Below, in pieces: positions 42,597-52,400 of a stretch of DNA of 64,000 bases (position 1 is the first letter of the stretch; every line of letters starts with the position of its first letter). The stretch comes from Sphingobium sp. Leaf26 (GTDB lineage: Bacteria; Pseudomonadota; Alphaproteobacteria; Sphingomonadales; Sphingomonadaceae): assembly GCF_001421665.1 (NCBI RefSeq), contig NZ_LMKV01000028.1:248857-312856 (forward strand), read 5' to 3'. Made by a program: the position numbers and the translations under genes. The notes under the pieces are model-generated. The model was not told the DNA's origin. It saw nothing but the letters and a program-made list of their open reading frames with translations, and ran no database searches.

Positions 42597-43796
42597 ATGC
42601 GAATCGTAGCGGGCCCGCCGGTAAAGGGTCAGGATTTCATGTTCCGCGATCGGGAGGTTCGTCTCGCGAAGCGCTCGCTTCTCGATGGCAGCAGCCTGCT
42701 CGTCAAAGGGTGGCGTCGTATCGGCAAAAGCTCGCTGCTCATTGAAACGCGCCGTCAACTTGAGGAAGACGGCGGTGTAACGTCGCTTTATATCGACGTG
42801 CAGGAACTTCAGTCGATTAGCGAATTCTTCACTGCGTTCCTCAACGCGCTGCCGCAAAACAAGCTCCAGCAACTGCGGGGCTTTTGGGATGGCGCCAAGC
42901 GTCTGCCCGGAAAGCTCATGGATGCGATCCAGCGCCGAATCCGCTCCGCCAATGCAGGCGGTGGTGGTTTCGAAGCCGGCGTGGAGTTCGACAAGGATAT
43001 CCGCGACTACTGGGAACCGCTCAAGGCGAGCGTGGAGATGCTTGCGCGCGAGCACCTCAATGGAGGTACGCGCATAGTTCTCCTCATCGACGAATTGCCC
43101 TTCTTCCTAGAGAACATGCATCGGCGCACGGAAAACGTAGATGATATCCGCTTGGTGCTGGCAACGTTGCGTGCCTGGCGCAATGCGGGGCTTGCCATGG
43201 CGGTCGCAGGCTCGGTCAGCATCGAAGCCTTCCTGGAAGACCTCAAGATCGAGGGGTTGGTCATTAACGACCTGACCCGGATCGATTTGCAACCGCTGAG
43301 CGAAACCGAAGCGGTCGCCTTCACGGAAGCGTTGGCCGGCGTGGCTGGCCTCGGAGATTGGAATGAGGCCTCTACCACGGCGCTCCTCGGCGAGCTGCCG
43401 GACCATTTTCCTTTTTTTATTCAGACCGCGATGAACTTTCTGCGGGTTGAGGAGCATGCGACCCCAGAGGTGATCGCCGAGATATTCGAGAACCAGGTCC
43501 AGCCCCAAATCTTCGCATCCTTCTACCAACAGTTCGACGAGCGGCTGGAGCGGCGGTTTGACGGGGACTTACGCAAGACAGCTGAAACGGTGCTCAACAC
43601 CATGGCGTCACGCGCGGACGGCAAAATTACCAATGCCGAGATCAACACGATCTGCGAGGCAGCTGGACAGGATCCGCTACGGGTTACCCGGCGGCTTGAA
43701 CTGGCCGAGTTCATTCGTACCGACCTCAAGAGCTCTGGCTTCCGGTTAGTCCAAAACCTGCTTAAGACATGGCGTCGCGCGCGGGGGGGCGTGTGA
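42597..43796 (+). CDS. P-loop ATPase (archaeal ATPase/STAND-like), gene 1 of four-gene operon
   Basis: 399 residues, with an ideal AGGAGG six bases before ATG 42597. Walker A is VKGWRRIGKSSLLIE (around residues 36-50), Walker B IVLLIDELPFFLEN (around 160), a sensor-like AMAVAGSVSIE follows, and the C-terminal ~90 residues look like a winged helix (ETVLNTMASRADGKITNAEINT). The RRxGKSSLL form is typical of ATPase_2-type proteins used as sensors or helicase loaders. Its stop overlaps the next start (TGATG), so both ATPases are made together and may form a heteromeric ring. No named defence family comes to mind. Confidence 0.82.
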   Translation: MRIVAGPPVKGQDFMFRDREVRLAKRSLLDGSSLLVKGWRRIGKSSLLIETRRQLEEDGGVTSLYIDVQELQSISEFFTAFLNALPQNKLQQLRGFWDGAKRLPGKLMDAIQRRIRSANAGGGGFEAGVEFDKDIRDYWEPLKASVEMLAREHLNGGTRIVLLIDELPFFLENMHRRTENVDDIRLVLATLRAWRNAGLAMAVAGSVSIEAFLEDLKIEGLVINDLTRIDLQPLSETEAVAFTEALAGVAGLGDWNEASTTALLGELPDHFPFFIQTAMNFLRVEEHATPEVIAEIFENQVQPQIFASFYQQFDERLERRFDGDLRKTAETVLNTMASRADGKITNAEINTICEAAGQDPLRVTRRLELAEFIRTDLKSSGFRLVQNLLKTWRRARGGV

Positions 43797-46408
43797 TGGA
43801 AATATCGCGCTTCAACCCCCATGCTATGGCGGACAGCCAGGTCCGCTTGCTCTCCACCGGCCGGGATCGCCTAATTTCAGCAGTGGTCGAAGCCTTGACC
43901 GGCGGCCCAGGCATCCGGCAGCAAGTTCTGGTCACGGCGCCGCGTGGGTTCGGGAAATCCTTCTTTGCCCGCGCGGTTCAGCTTGCCATCGCTGACGAGG
44001 CGCGGCCGGCGCGGGTCACGATCTTGCCCGAAGAACAGCGCAACGTCTCAACGCCCGCCAGCCTTCTGCGCGAAATCACCCGCGGACTGACCGGTGCGCC
44101 AGCCGACAGCGTTGCGGGGCAGTTCCTCGACGACCCGCCGGGCGCCTGGGAAGCGGCGCGCGCGAATCTGGATGCTGCGCTGGCGGGCTTCGATCCCAAG
44201 ATCATCCAAATCGTCGTCATCGAGAATTTCGACGATCTCATCACCCAGGTCTTCGAAGAACCTTCCGACCAATCGAAGCTGCGTGCCTTATTGGCCGAGA
44301 GCGAACATCTAGCCATTTTGGCGACGGCGACCTCCGCGCAGTTCGATCAGGACTATGAGCAACGGCTGTTCCACGCCTTCGCCAAATTCAGTCTGCTGCC
44401 GTGGACCGAAGAGGACCATCTCCTCTATTTCGAGCGCCGCGCGGTACTGGAGGGCCGGGAACCGGAAATGCTCGACCGCGGCAAGATCAGAGCGCTGTCG
44501 CAATTCACGGGCGGCGCGCCGCGTATGGTGGTCGCGCTTGCCAACTTGCTCATCGAGAATGATCCGCTCAGCGCAGCGGCGTTGCTCGACAAACTGGTCG
44601 ACGATCTAACGCCTTATTATCAGGCGGTCATCGATCAGATGCCGCCGCGCACTAAGACCCTGTTTGACGCGCTGATCCGTTTGTCAGAACCCTGTTCGCA
44701 GAGCGACCTCGCCGTCCGCGTCGGCACAACCCAGAATCGCATCGCCCAGCATTTCGCGTGGCTGCGCGAGCGCCATCTCGTGGTCGGCAAGAAGCGTACC
44801 GGCGGTCGCGATTTCCTCTATCAGGTAGCCGATCGCCTCTTCGTCCAATATTACCGCAAGCGCTATCTGCTCCACGATAATTACAGCCCGCTCGCCGGGA
44901 TGGCGGAGCTGCTGGACGGCTTCTTCTCCGCCGAGGAAAACCGTCGCCAGGCGCTCGCGCTGTTCGAAGATGGACGCGAGGAAGAGGGATGCGAGTTCAT
45001 TCGCGCCTATCTCGCAGCCGGCGGCGGCGACCTTGGCTCCTGGGCGGCCAAGACGAACAACGGCGACGCAATTCGCGCATTGGCCGCAACGGTCGAAAAC
45101 AATCATAGGCTCGCCCTAGCGCAGTTCAACAAGGCGCTGACGGTTGCGCGCGCAGAGCAAGACGAGATCGGCACAGCCCTTATCCTCGGCCAGATCGGTG
45201 TTTCGGCAGCGAAGGAGGGGCGCTATCCGGTCGCCATCGAAGCCCACCGCGAGGCGCTGGAAATCTGGCGCGAGCGTGATCAACCGCAAACGATAGCGTG
45301 GGTGTTAAGCCAGCTGGCGCAGGATTTTAGAGGCGCACTCCAGTACGACGACGCATTGTACTACTCGAAGCTGGCGATCGAACTCTGGTCCAAGCAAGGC
45401 GCGAAGGACCGCGTGGCGTCGCTCTGGGGTGAAGTCGGTGAAAGCCTGCGCAAGATGGGGCGACACAGCGACGCCGTCGATGCCTATATCCGGGCGCAGG
45501 AAATCTGGCAGCTGCTCGACGACGACGTCGGCGAGGCCTGGGTGCTTGGCGGAATAGGGCTGACCCGGCGCGAGAGCGGCAGATTTCGCGAGTCGATCCA
45601 GTCGCATCGACGCGCAATCCAGCTTCTCAAGAAGCACAGCACCAAGCGGTTCAGTGTTGCGCTTAACCATAGCTGGATGGCGGCCTCCTATCGGCAGCTC
45701 AAGGAATTCCGCGATGCCTTGGCGCATGACGAGACCGCACTTGGTTTGTGGCGGGAAATCAAAAATCCGCGCCAGCAGATCAAGACGCTATCCTCCATAT
45801 CCATCACCTTCATTTGCATGCAGGACTTCGATCGAGCGCGCGAATTTAGTCGTGAAGCCTTCGAACAATCGCGCTCGGTGAATTTTCAGGGACAGATCAT
45901 TTGGAGCGCCGGGCAGCTTGCCTATCTGCACATCCTGGGCGGCGACGTGGCGGCTGTTTGGCCGTTACTCGACGAGCGGCCCGCGCAACATATGGGCCGG
46001 TTGTGCGAAGCGGTGCTCACGCGGTGCGGGGCGGCACTCGGCGTGGTCGATGCTCAGGAGGGACGGCAAGTCGCCTTCGAACGCGGGCGAGCTTTGCTTG
46101 ATGGCCTGCGCGCACGCGCTAGTCTCACGCCTTTCGAGGATAGTGCGACCTTCCTGCTGGGCGGGCTTCTCGAAAGCGCCTCGGCGGTGCCGCTTCTCAA
46201 GGATCTGACCGAAGAGGCCGCGCGCGAAACGCAGGGCCTGTCCGCGCCGCGGCGCCAAGCGATCGAGCTCGCCGCCAATTACATACAGGCGGGAAGCGAC
46301 GAAAGCCTGATCGAGCAGGCCGATCCCGATGTGGGCGACGCAGTTCGCGCCATCATCGACGCCATCGCCACGCGCAATTCTCAGCAACATCGCATGACCG
46401 GTGAATGA
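43796..46408 (+). CDS. ATPase with winged helix and TPR repeats, gene 2 of four-gene operon
   Basis: 870 residues from ATG 43796. An ORC/Cdc6-like ATPase module has Walker A VTAPRGFGKSFFARA (near residue 47), Walker B IVVIENFDDL (near 140) and GGAPRMVVALANLL as sensor 2. A winged helix follows (CSQSDLAVRVGTTQNRIAQH, LRERHLVVGKKR). From about residue 440 a row of tetratricopeptide repeats (for example GRYPVAIEAHREALEIWRER, MGRHSDAVDAYIRAQEIW) runs nearly to the end. The layout ATPase-winged helix-TPR is that of sensor proteins in bacterial immunity (STAND-like), where TPRs detect a phage molecule. Confidence 0.82.
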   Translation: MEISRFNPHAMADSQVRLLSTGRDRLISAVVEALTGGPGIRQQVLVTAPRGFGKSFFARAVQLAIADEARPARVTILPEEQRNVSTPASLLREITRGLTGAPADSVAGQFLDDPPGAWEAARANLDAALAGFDPKIIQIVVIENFDDLITQVFEEPSDQSKLRALLAESEHLAILATATSAQFDQDYEQRLFHAFAKFSLLPWTEEDHLLYFERRAVLEGREPEMLDRGKIRALSQFTGGAPRMVVALANLLIENDPLSAAALLDKLVDDLTPYYQAVIDQMPPRTKTLFDALIRLSEPCSQSDLAVRVGTTQNRIAQHFAWLRERHLVVGKKRTGGRDFLYQVADRLFVQYYRKRYLLHDNYSPLAGMAELLDGFFSAEENRRQALALFEDGREEEGCEFIRAYLAAGGGDLGSWAAKTNNGDAIRALAATVENNHRLALAQFNKALTVARAEQDEIGTALILGQIGVSAAKEGRYPVAIEAHREALEIWRERDQPQTIAWVLSQLAQDFRGALQYDDALYYSKLAIELWSKQGAKDRVASLWGEVGESLRKMGRHSDAVDAYIRAQEIWQLLDDDVGEAWVLGGIGLTRRESGRFRESIQSHRRAIQLLKKHSTKRFSVALNHSWMAASYRQLKEFRDALAHDETALGLWREIKNPRQQIKTLSSISITFICMQDFDRAREFSREAFEQSRSVNFQGQIIWSAGQLAYLHILGGDVAAVWPLLDERPAQHMGRLCEAVLTRCGAALGVVDAQEGRQVAFERGRALLDGLRARASLTPFEDSATFLLGGLLESASAVPLLKDLTEEAARETQGLSAPRRQAIELAANYIQAGSDESLIEQADPDVGDAVRAIIDAIATRNSQQHRMTGE

Positions 46409-46444
46409 TGGTCGTCTGACAGGAAAGCAAAAAGGGAACTGAGT

Positions 46445-49171
46445 ATGAACGTCGATACGATGGTAGCGCCCGGCTGGACAGATGATCTTGCGCAAACACT
46501 GCGCGGGTGGGGCATCCGTCATTTCACGGGCATTCAGAGTATGGCAATCGAGGCGGGCCTCGCGGACGGTCGCAGCCTCCTTGCTTGCGCGCCGACGTCC
46601 TCGGGCAAGACGCTAGTCGGCGAGATCGCCATCCTGGCCGGTCTCGCGCGCGGCGATCGTTGCCTCTATCTCGTCTCCCATCGAGCGCTCGCCGATCAGA
46701 AATATGTCGACTTTCAGCAGCGCTTGGGAGCCACTGTCTCCGTCGCGCTGAGTACCGGCGACCGGGACGAAGGCGAAGCGCGCGCGCGTTTGTTGATCGC
46801 TACCTATGAAAAAGCTCTGGCTATGCTGCTTTCGGGGCAACTGGAGGTCGCGACCTCCGTGATCGTGGCTGACGAACTCCAGATTATCGGAGAGCCTGGC
46901 CGCGGTCCCAACATCGAAACGCTTTGCACGATCTTCAAGCGCGAAGGCGTACGGCAGTTGGTGGGCCTGACCGCCACCGTCGGCAATCCCGAGGAATTGG
47001 CCGAATGGCTGGGTTGCACTCTTGTCGGTTGCCAGGACCGCGACGTCGATCTCATCCAGCAGGTCTGGTCCGGCGGCACGGCCTATGAAATCCGCTTTGG
47101 GCAGGAAGACGCAGCGCCCTGTCTCGAAGACGAACATATTCCGCAGGATCCTGTCGAAGTCGCCCGCAAGCTCATCGCGCTTGGCCGCGGGCCAGTGCTG
47201 GTATTCACCGAATCGCGCAACGAGACGGTCGATCTCGCGAAGCGCTTCGCGCGTGCCCAGCAACAAACAGCGCAGGGGATCGCGATCGCCGAACAGCTTG
47301 CGTTGTTCTCCGAGCCCACAGAAGCGTCCGAAGAGTTGCAGGAACTCGCGCGACGCCAGGTCGCCTTCCACTCCGCGGACCTGACCGCACAAGAGCGTCA
47401 GGTACTCGAGGATGGATTTGTCACTTCGGCCTTTTCCGTCTGTTTTGCGACATCGACGCTGGCCGCTGGAGTGAACTTTCCGTTTCGTTCGGTTGTATTC
47501 GCAAAGCTCACTTATGAGTATGGCGACCGCAAAGGCACGATGCTGACCCGCGCCGATTACCGCAACATGTCCGGGCGCGCGGGGCGGCTTGGCCTTCACC
47601 CCGATGGCTACGCGGTTCTCGTCCCCAAGAACCAAGCTGAACGATCCCACGCCGCGAGCATTGTCAGGCCGGAGAATGACCGCGTTCCCTCGCGGCTCGT
47701 CGACCTGTCGATGCGCCGGAGCGTGCTCGCGCTGATCGCTCACGGTGTGGTCGCCCAGCGCGAAGCCCTGGCAGACTTTTTCCGCCTCAGCCTGTTGTGG
47801 CACCAGATCCGCGAACGCAATCCGCACAAACTCCAACCGCTGATTGATACAGCCGCGCAGGCGGTCGACTGGCTGATTGCCGCCGACTTGATCGACGACG
47901 AGTTCGATGTGCTTTTCGCGACCCCCGTCGGCAAGGCGGTCGCCCAATCCGGGCTGTTGCCGACGACCGCCATCGCCTTTCTTACGATGATGCGGACCCG
48001 CGCCGCTGCGATCGACGCCGACTTCGACGCACATCTGCCGGGATTGTTGCATTGGGCGGCATCGTGCGACGAGTTTGTAGGAGACACGCCGTCGCGCTTT
48101 CTGCCGTGGCCAAGCGGCCGGGCGCCGGTAGATTCTATCGGTTTCCTACGCGCTTACCCGCTGCTTGCGCCGATCGACCCGACCAACCGCCAGGTCAATC
48201 AGGGCGCCCATGCCCTCGTGCTGTTCGCAGCTGGCGCCTCTGAACGCGAAATTCGGCGAAAGACCAATCTGCCCGCCGGACAGCTTCATCGCCTAGCCAC
48301 CGACATCGCATGGGTTTTCGATGGCCTGCGCCGCATCGCGAGCGTACCCGACCTCGGCTTCTCGCAAGGCTTGACCAACAAGTTGCAGATGCTTGCTCGG
48401 CAGATCCAGTGGGGCACGCCGATTGAGGCACTCGATATCCTGCGCGTCGCACAACGCGAGAATGTGCCTGGCTTTGGCCGTCAGCGTGCCGTCGCGCTTC
48501 TTCGCCAGGGCATCGAGACTTTCGACCAGCTGCTCAGCGCCGCCAAGGACAAGGTCCAGCAGGCGGTCGGGGGCGAGAAGCGGATGACGGCCTTGTTGAA
48601 GGCGGTGGCGGCATCGATCGGCCTGCGCCAAGACAAGTTCCGCGAAGTGCATCGCCAACTCGCTCAACGCCTTGGTGTCGCCGAATTGGTCGAGCAGTGC
48701 AATGAGGCGCTGGGCACGGACTATGAGGATGCGATGATTGCGCTGCTCGCGCGAGAGCCGTCTTGGACGGTGCGCCAGCTCGACGATGGTCGGCAGCAAA
48801 ATGCGCCGGACCTCCTCCTGACTTTGGGGGATCACGCGATCCTGATCGAATGCAAGACGACGACGAAGCGGCCACCGGTTCTGGCCAAGGAAGCTTCTTT
48901 CGCGATCCTGCAGAAGGCGGTCGATTACGATAAGTCCATGCATCGTCTGACCCTCGGCAAGCCAAGGTTCGACGAGCATTCGCGCAAGAAGGCGCAGGGT
49001 GCGTTCGACGTAACGCTCATCGAACACGAGGTCTTCATTGAGGGCGTCTTGCGTGTGTTGGCGGGTGAGACGACCCCTGCGCAGTTCGTCGCCTGGCTCG
49101 AAGCGCCAGGCGTAACCGAACTCGATAGGCTCGCGGGCATCGCCTCCTATGAAATCCTTGCAGCCAAGTGA
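46445..49171 (+). CDS. Ski2-like DEAD/DEAH helicase fused to PD-(D/E)XK nuclease, gene 3 of operon
   Basis: 908 residues. Helicase motifs: ACAPTSSGKTLVGE (motif I, near 48), VIVADELQIIGE (motif II, DELQ instead of DEVH, near 142), VGLTATVGNPEEL (III), LVFTESRNE (IV), ATSTLAAGVNFPF (V) and NMSGRAGRLG (VI, near 375), the Hel308/Ski2 pattern. A winged-helix/ratchet region follows, then helix-hairpin-helix-like VPGFGRQRAVALLRQGI. The C-terminus carries APDLLLTLGDHAILIECKTT (around 788-804), a PD-(D/E)XK nuclease core. It should unwind and cut DNA or RNA, possibly loaded by the two upstream ATPases. AGGGA precedes the start. Confidence 0.87.
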   Translation: MNVDTMVAPGWTDDLAQTLRGWGIRHFTGIQSMAIEAGLADGRSLLACAPTSSGKTLVGEIAILAGLARGDRCLYLVSHRALADQKYVDFQQRLGATVSVALSTGDRDEGEARARLLIATYEKALAMLLSGQLEVATSVIVADELQIIGEPGRGPNIETLCTIFKREGVRQLVGLTATVGNPEELAEWLGCTLVGCQDRDVDLIQQVWSGGTAYEIRFGQEDAAPCLEDEHIPQDPVEVARKLIALGRGPVLVFTESRNETVDLAKRFARAQQQTAQGIAIAEQLALFSEPTEASEELQELARRQVAFHSADLTAQERQVLEDGFVTSAFSVCFATSTLAAGVNFPFRSVVFAKLTYEYGDRKGTMLTRADYRNMSGRAGRLGLHPDGYAVLVPKNQAERSHAASIVRPENDRVPSRLVDLSMRRSVLALIAHGVVAQREALADFFRLSLLWHQIRERNPHKLQPLIDTAAQAVDWLIAADLIDDEFDVLFATPVGKAVAQSGLLPTTAIAFLTMMRTRAAAIDADFDAHLPGLLHWAASCDEFVGDTPSRFLPWPSGRAPVDSIGFLRAYPLLAPIDPTNRQVNQGAHALVLFAAGASEREIRRKTNLPAGQLHRLATDIAWVFDGLRRIASVPDLGFSQGLTNKLQMLARQIQWGTPIEALDILRVAQRENVPGFGRQRAVALLRQGIETFDQLLSAAKDKVQQAVGGEKRMTALLKAVAASIGLRQDKFREVHRQLAQRLGVAELVEQCNEALGTDYEDAMIALLAREPSWTVRQLDDGRQQNAPDLLLTLGDHAILIECKTTTKRPPVLAKEASFAILQKAVDYDKSMHRLTLGKPRFDEHSRKKAQGAFDVTLIEHEVFIEGVLRVLAGETTPAQFVAWLEAPGVTELDRLAGIASYEILAAK

Positions 49172-49261
49172 TGGCTGGAGTGAGCGCCGTGACCTAATCC
49201 CTAAGAGGGTCGATCCCCGCACTCAGGCTAGCGCGTTCTTCAGCGGACAGGAAAATATCGT

Positions 49262-50401
49262 ATGTACGCCTATGTCGATGAGACCGGAAATACCGGCGTC
49301 AAGCTCCTGGACGAAGCACAGCCTCTGTTCGCCACTGCGGCATTGCTCACTCGCTCCGATTACGACGTCCGCTTCGAAGGGGAAATCCGAACGATCGCCC
49401 GGTCGTTAGGCTCGGACGAGATCCACGCCAACCAGTTGGGGCTCGGCCGGCTTGAGCCGATCGCGCCCGATCTGTTGAAGGTCATCCGTAAGGCGGGGCC
49501 GCGCTTCGCGCTCGCGCGCGTCGAAAAGCGCTATATCCTCGCCACTAAGGTGTTCGACACGATCTTCGATTCGTTCGAGAACAAGGCGGTGCCTTGGCAC
49601 ATTTACAATCTTCGACCGCTGCGGTTGCTGATGGCCTTCAAGGTCGCTTCGCTGCTCGACGACACGATCGGCGCCACATTCTGGGATGCGCTGATGGATG
49701 CGCGACCGGACCGCGCCCGCGCGAAGATGGCGGATTTCTGTCGTGAACTGAATGCGCGCGTCGGTCTAATTCCCGACGAACGCTCGCGCGAGGTGATTGC
49801 CGAGGCACTCGCTTGGGCGGCGGACCATCCCGAGGCCCTCGAATTTGTCTACTCTGACGCAGCGGGCCGGCGCGGACATAGTCCGAATATGGTCGGCTTC
49901 GGCAATTTGCTGGCGGGGATCGAGATGCAGTCCAACGCTTGGGGCCGGCCGGTCGACGTGATCCGCCATGATCGGCAGCAGCAATTCGCGCAGAACATCA
50001 AAGATTGGCATCAGATGTATTCGAATGCGCTGCCTGATGTCGTCCGATTGCCCCTCGGGGAGAAGATGGTCCTGCGCAAAGTGTTCGGAAGTCGCCTCGA
50101 AATCTCGACCGCGAAGGAAAGTGCGGGCATTCAAACAATCGATGTCATTCTTTGGCTCTTCGTGCGCGCATTGCGTGGCGACGGTCTCCCGGAAAATTGC
50201 CAGCGCCTCCTGGATTATGTCTACGGTCGCGCGGTCCAGGATGATTTCTCCTTCGCGGGAGTGGGGACCGCACTCGAAGCCTTTCTGGATCACTTCGACC
50301 AGCTCGATATCCCGGCGCCTTATATCGGACAGGCTCTTCTTCTGCGGGATGATCTTGAACGGCGACGGCAAGTCGAGATGAGCGCTTTTGAAGAGGAGTG
50401 A
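49262..50401 (+). CDS. DUF3800 protein, gene 4 of operon
   Basis: 379 residues. MYAYVDETGNTGVKLLDE is the DUF3800 opening (DESGxxG with an RNase-H-like fold and a catalytic Asp), and the later acid-rich region VDVIRHDRQQQF with DVILWLFVRALRG fits the family. DUF3800 proteins are putative nucleases found in phages, plasmids and defence islands. It follows the helicase-nuclease gene after 90 bases with AGGAAAA as ribosome-binding sequence, and is followed by a terminator (50687-50716), so it is the last gene of the operon. It may be the effector or an accessory nuclease. Confidence 0.83.
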   Translation: MYAYVDETGNTGVKLLDEAQPLFATAALLTRSDYDVRFEGEIRTIARSLGSDEIHANQLGLGRLEPIAPDLLKVIRKAGPRFALARVEKRYILATKVFDTIFDSFENKAVPWHIYNLRPLRLLMAFKVASLLDDTIGATFWDALMDARPDRARAKMADFCRELNARVGLIPDERSREVIAEALAWAADHPEALEFVYSDAAGRRGHSPNMVGFGNLLAGIEMQSNAWGRPVDVIRHDRQQQFAQNIKDWHQMYSNALPDVVRLPLGEKMVLRKVFGSRLEISTAKESAGIQTIDVILWLFVRALRGDGLPENCQRLLDYVYGRAVQDDFSFAGVGTALEAFLDHFDQLDIPAPYIGQALLLRDDLERRRQVEMSAFEEE

Positions 50402-50798
50402 CGTCGGCAAGAACTGCCAGAGGACCTGGTCGCGACGCCGGCATAATGCGGAGCATCAAAAGGCAGTTCGCCGTGTCGTGGTGATGTCGCTGACAAAGCG
50501 CCTGCCCCCCGTTATCTTTCCGTTAGTGGGAGATAATGCTCCCATGAGCCCGATGCCGAAAAGGACTGGAACCGCCCCGTCCATTCACGTCCAGCCTTTT
50601 CCACGAATCCAGATCGTGCTATTGATGCCTGCGGCGACTTCTCAAGCCTATGATTTGATTGAGAAATCAACCGCTTAGACGGCGCCCCAGAAAGCTCTTC
50701 TGGGCACCACTTTTTCCAGGGGCTTGAAATCCCTAGAAAACATTGGAATTGCAGGCTTTTTTACAAGCGTCTAGTACAAACGTACGAAGGACGAAGCC
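50402..50798. other. Intergenic region before integrase; possible att region
   Basis: Nearly 400 bases without a supported gene. The open frame 50388-50678 has no family-like sequence. Stem CCCAGAA/TTCTGGG (50687-50705) with T5 at 50712-50716 is a likely terminator for the DUF3800 operon. The A/T-rich stretch after 50730 probably holds the integrase promoter and may contain the attachment core; no tRNA end is recognisable. Confidence 0.5.
50687..50716 (+). terminator. Likely intrinsic terminator of the four-gene operon
   Basis: Seven-base stem, five-base loop AGCTC, then TTTTT seven bases after the stem. It lies 290 bases after the DUF3800 stop and 80 before the integrase start. Confidence 0.55.
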
Positions 50799-52355
50799 AT
50801 GTGTTCCTATCTGCACAAAGCACCTAACGGCGTCTATTATTTCCGCATGAGCGTGCCTGCGGAGTTGCGCCCGTTTATGGGTAGCAAGCGGGAAATCAAA
50901 ATGTCTCTAGGCCTAAAGGACCGGGACGCTGCCAAGCTAATTATCCCCGATCATACCAAGGCCGCTCATAAGCTGCTGGACCAAGCGCGCCGGGATAAAG
51001 CTGCTGCTGACAAGCCAGCCCGGACGCCATCGTTGCCGCGATCCCCTGCACAGCTAAGACGGGACCGTGAGCAGTGGGAATGGGAACAAGAGCAGGCTGA
51101 CCTGCTGGGGCAGGCGCTAAGCGATCAGGACAGCGAGATTGAGGCGCTGGAGCCGATCATGGATGCTTTGGCCGAGGGTAGGGAGGTCGATGCCTCTCCT
51201 GCCGACATAGCAAGAGCCGGTCGCCTGTTGGTCCTGCATCTACGCGAAATGGCCGATATTGAGCGTGAGCAGCTTGTCGGTCGGATGCTGGCGCGCGCAT
51301 CAATCACGCAAAATCAGGCCGTGGACTGCGACGGAGGCAAGCCTGCCGGGAAAGGGAAAGGCGTCTTTCTCGACACTGATATTGTCGATGGCTGGGCTGC
51401 GGAGCGCAAGTCGTCGCCTCGTGGCAAGGATGCCTATTGGCGAGACGCCAAGCTGTTCAACAGCATGATAGGCCGGAAGTCCGTCGAGCAAATCACCAAG
51501 GCCGATGTAATGACCTACAAGCGGATGCTGATTGCTGACCCTAGGCGGTCGCAAATCAACGTGCGGGACCGGCTGGCTTACCTCCGCACCCTACTGGAGT
51601 GGGCGGCACAGGAGGATGTTGTTCCGGTCAACGTGGCCCGCGATGTGAAAATGGCTGTCAGCGAGCGAGGCGAGAAGCGCAAGGATTTCAACATTGATGA
51701 CCTGAACGCCTTATTCTCTGGCCCAGTCTACACGGCTGATAAGCGGTCCAAGGCTGGCTATGGGGGGGCTGCATACTGGATGCCGCTCATTGCGCTTTTC
51801 ATGGGAGCGCGACGGGAGGAAATCGGCCAGCTTCGTGTCAGTGATGTGAAGCGCGTTGCCTACATCGACGCTGCCGAACAGCGGCAAGAGGCTTGGTGCA
51901 TCGACATTACCGACATAGGCGACGATGACGCCTTGCCCAATCAAATCAAGAACGAGGCGAGCAGGCGCTTAGTGCCGCTGCATCCCAAGCTGATAGAAAT
52001 GGGCTTCGTCGATTATGTGGCAAAGCTGCCCGATCAGGCGGGACGGGTCTTTCCTGCCCTACAGCCTATCGGCATCGGCATGAAGCTGACCGACAAATGG
52101 GGCCAGTGGTTCAGCCGGTATAAGCGGGCCTGCGGGATAGAAGATAAGGCGAAGGTCTTTCACTCCTTCCGGCACACATGGAAAACGCTGGCCGTTGATG
52201 CCGGGATAAATGAACGTGTGTGCCGTCAATTCCAAGGACATGAGGGCAAAGACGCCGCTGACAAATATGGCGCGGCTCCATCCATGCGGGCCTTGGTCGA
52301 TGCAATCGCCTCCTTCCGTATCCCCGGCCTAAAATTGCCGACGCCTAAAAGGTAG
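50799..52355 (+). CDS. Tyrosine site-specific integrase with N-terminal DUF6538
   Basis: 518 residues. N-terminal YLHKAPNGVYYFRMSVPAEL is the DUF6538 domain of long integrases; the core-binding domain spans about 190-290. Catalytic residues: Arg in FMGARREEIGQLRVSD (near 335), His-x-x-Arg in FHSFRHTWKT (near 455), His in FQGHEGKD and the nucleophile Tyr in ADKYGAAP (near 488). It can integrate and excise the island that carries it. It could serve the ICE (as IntS does) or a smaller island made of the defence genes; flanking att repeats could not be identified by eye. Confidence 0.93.
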   Translation: MCSYLHKAPNGVYYFRMSVPAELRPFMGSKREIKMSLGLKDRDAAKLIIPDHTKAAHKLLDQARRDKAAADKPARTPSLPRSPAQLRRDREQWEWEQEQADLLGQALSDQDSEIEALEPIMDALAEGREVDASPADIARAGRLLVLHLREMADIEREQLVGRMLARASITQNQAVDCDGGKPAGKGKGVFLDTDIVDGWAAERKSSPRGKDAYWRDAKLFNSMIGRKSVEQITKADVMTYKRMLIADPRRSQINVRDRLAYLRTLLEWAAQEDVVPVNVARDVKMAVSERGEKRKDFNIDDLNALFSGPVYTADKRSKAGYGGAAYWMPLIALFMGARREEIGQLRVSDVKRVAYIDAAEQRQEAWCIDITDIGDDDALPNQIKNEASRRLVPLHPKLIEMGFVDYVAKLPDQAGRVFPALQPIGIGMKLTDKWGQWFSRYKRACGIEDKAKVFHSFRHTWKTLAVDAGINERVCRQFQGHEGKDAADKYGAAPSMRALVDAIASFRIPGLKLPTPKR

Positions 52356-52400
52356 AGGGTGTCAAACAGGCGGAATGATGCCTGCCACCGAGGAACGCCG

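Noticed and set aside
46613..48052. 479-codon minus-strand frame opposite the helicase
   Set aside because: Shadow; the plus strand carries all helicase motifs in order.
50388..50678. 96-codon frame between DUF3800 gene and integrase
   Set aside because: No ribosome-binding site, no plausible fold, overlaps the DUF3800 end.
50700..50800. tRNA or tmRNA 3' end as attachment site beside the integrase
   Set aside because: No T-arm (GTTCGAATC-like) or acceptor stem could be found; the region is only A/T-rich with a terminator.
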